The notes under the pieces were generated by a model that was given only the letters and a program-made list of their open reading frames with translations, ran no database searches and was not told where the DNA came from. Both the position numbers and the translations under genes were made by a program. Source: Candidatus Heimdallarchaeota archaeon (GTDB lineage: Archaea; Asgardarchaeota; Heimdallarchaeia; Heimdallarchaeales; Kariarchaeaceae). Taken from it: DNA of 5,475 nucleotides. Positions within the stretch are counted from its first letter, which is position 1. The number at the start of each line of letters is the position of its first letter. Where the stretch lies: assembly GCA_015522385.1 (NCBI GenBank), contig WAMJ01000086.1, forward strand, positions 1 to 5,475. The letters are read 5' to 3'. Shown here one piece after another: positions 4,726 through 5,475 of the stretch.

Positions 4726-5475
4726 TCAGTCACTCTTGGAGCCGAGAGTCTTGAAGAATCGGATCACTGTAGCAGCGGGGTTATAGAACTTGTTCGCGAC
4801 GTTCTCCTTCAGAGGGATGATCGCGTTGTCAGTTATCTTGATTGACTCCGGACAGACTTCAGTACAGCATCTGGTGATGTTACAGAATCCGACTCCGAGC
4901 ACGTCCTTTGCGGTCTCTAATCGATCGGTTTCCTGATCCAGTGGATGGAACTGGAGAGATGCAAGACGAGCAAGGAACCTCGGTCCACCAAACTCTTGTT
5001 TCTTGTCATGAGTTCTCAAGACATGGCAGACATTCTGGCAGAGGAAACATTCAATACATTTCCTGTACTCCTGAGCCCTCTCGACTTGGTACTGGTACAT
5101 GATGCCTTCACCGGTCTCGGGGTCAACAAGCTTGCTTCCGAATTCAGGATGCTTGTACTTCTTTATCTTCTTGTTGACCTCAAAATTCCACGAGACATCA
5201 GGTACAAGATCCTTAATTGTCGGGAAGGTTTTCAGAGGTCTGATTTCGATAACCTCACCCTCCTTGTACTCAGAGAGTTTGGTCATGCACATCAATCTCG
5301 GTTTTCCGTTAACCTCACCTGCACAGGAACCACACTTACCAGCCTTGCAGTTCCATCTAACTGCCAAGTCATGAGCATACTGTGCCTGAGCAAGGTGAAC
5401 CGCATCGAGGACGACCATTCCAGGTTCTACGTCTACGGTGTATGTCTCCATGGTGTATCCATCGTCCTCATTGCC
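4726..5475 (-). CDS. sdhB: succinate dehydrogenase / fumarate reductase iron-sulfur subunit (N-terminus outside window)
   Basis: This subunit carries electrons between the flavin of SdhA and the membrane quinone site. It has three clusters (numbered from Met at 5451): [2Fe-2S] on C35, C40, C43 and C55; [4Fe-4S] on C132, C135, C138 and C200; and [3Fe-4S] on C142, C190 and C196. The spacing equals that of E. coli SdhB. C195 is an extra cysteine next to the third cluster. The motifs DLAVRWNCKAGKCGSC, RKCIECFLCQNVCHV, CNITRCCTEVCPE and IKITDNAIIPLKE are those I associate with actinobacterial SdhB. The frame stays open past the ATG at 5451 to the window edge (GNEDDGYT), and the family normally has a strand with an RG motif there. 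The true start is therefore probably just outside, and about 249 residues are visible. The gene ends 6 bases from the convergent HD-CoaD gene, so it is the last gene of its unit; sdhA is expected upstream. Whether it works as succinate dehydrogenase or fumarate reductase cannot be told here. Confidence 0.95.
   Translation of the reverse strand, partial: GNEDDGYTMETYTVDVEPGMVVLDAVHLAQAQYAHDLAVRWNCKAGKCGSCAGEVNGKPRLMCMTKLSEYKEGEVIEIRPLKTFPTIKDLVPDVSWNFEVNKKIKKYKHPEFGSKLVDPETGEGIMYQYQVERAQEYRKCIECFLCQNVCHVLRTHDKKQEFGGPRFLARLASLQFHPLDQETDRLETAKDVLGVGFCNITRCCTEVCPESIKITDNAIIPLKENVANKFYNPAATVIRFFKTLGSKSD

Noticed and set aside
4908..5374. Plus-strand frames opposite sdhB
   Set aside because: They are shadows of a strongly conserved iron-sulfur protein, with no motif of their own.

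Overview
The window looks like archaeal chromosome, most likely from an uncultivated mesophilic lineage. Arginine is read mainly with AGG/AGA, AT-rich TATA-like elements lie a short way upstream of several starts, two genes start close to such a box with no Shine-Dalgarno (consistent with leaderless mRNAs), and the metG and thpR products read as archaeal-style. An Asgard-type archaeon (for example Thorarchaeia- or Heimdall-like) would fit the moderate GC, the fused MetRS and the mixed ancestry of the genes. That is inference; nothing in the window fixes the taxon.

Left part (1-2434): the last 38 codons of an unidentified gene carrying an eight-residue repeat, a 220-base leader region (T-run, TATA-like box, 13-codon upstream ORF, small hairpin), and then metG, methionyl-tRNA synthetase. 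MetRS has all catalytic parts, a single zinc knuckle, a very lysine-rich linker and a C-terminal tRNA-binding OB domain.

Middle part (2435-3603): thpR, a 2H-family RNA 2',3'-cyclic phosphodiesterase, follows metG by 34 bases and has its own TATA-like element. It converges on, and overlaps by 9 bases, a small four-helix membrane protein of unknown function on the minus strand. The 124 bases between that gene and the next form a divergent promoter region with a perfect 10-bp palindrome.

Right part (3604-5475): a two-domain protein joins an N-terminal HD-type hydrolase-like domain (COG4339-like, with the HD aspartate changed to Asn) to a C-terminal bacterial-type phosphopantetheine adenylyltransferase (CoaD) domain. 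This is the most unusual gene in the window. It converges, with a 6-base gap, on sdhB, the iron-sulfur subunit of a succinate dehydrogenase/fumarate reductase. SdhB resembles the actinobacterial type and runs off the right edge.

Functionally the window mixes translation and RNA metabolism (metG, thpR), coenzyme A synthesis (the CoaD domain) and respiration (sdhB). Gene orientation changes several times, so this is a set of short transcription units rather than one operon. I see no RNA genes, insertion sequences, CRISPR arrays or attachment sites.
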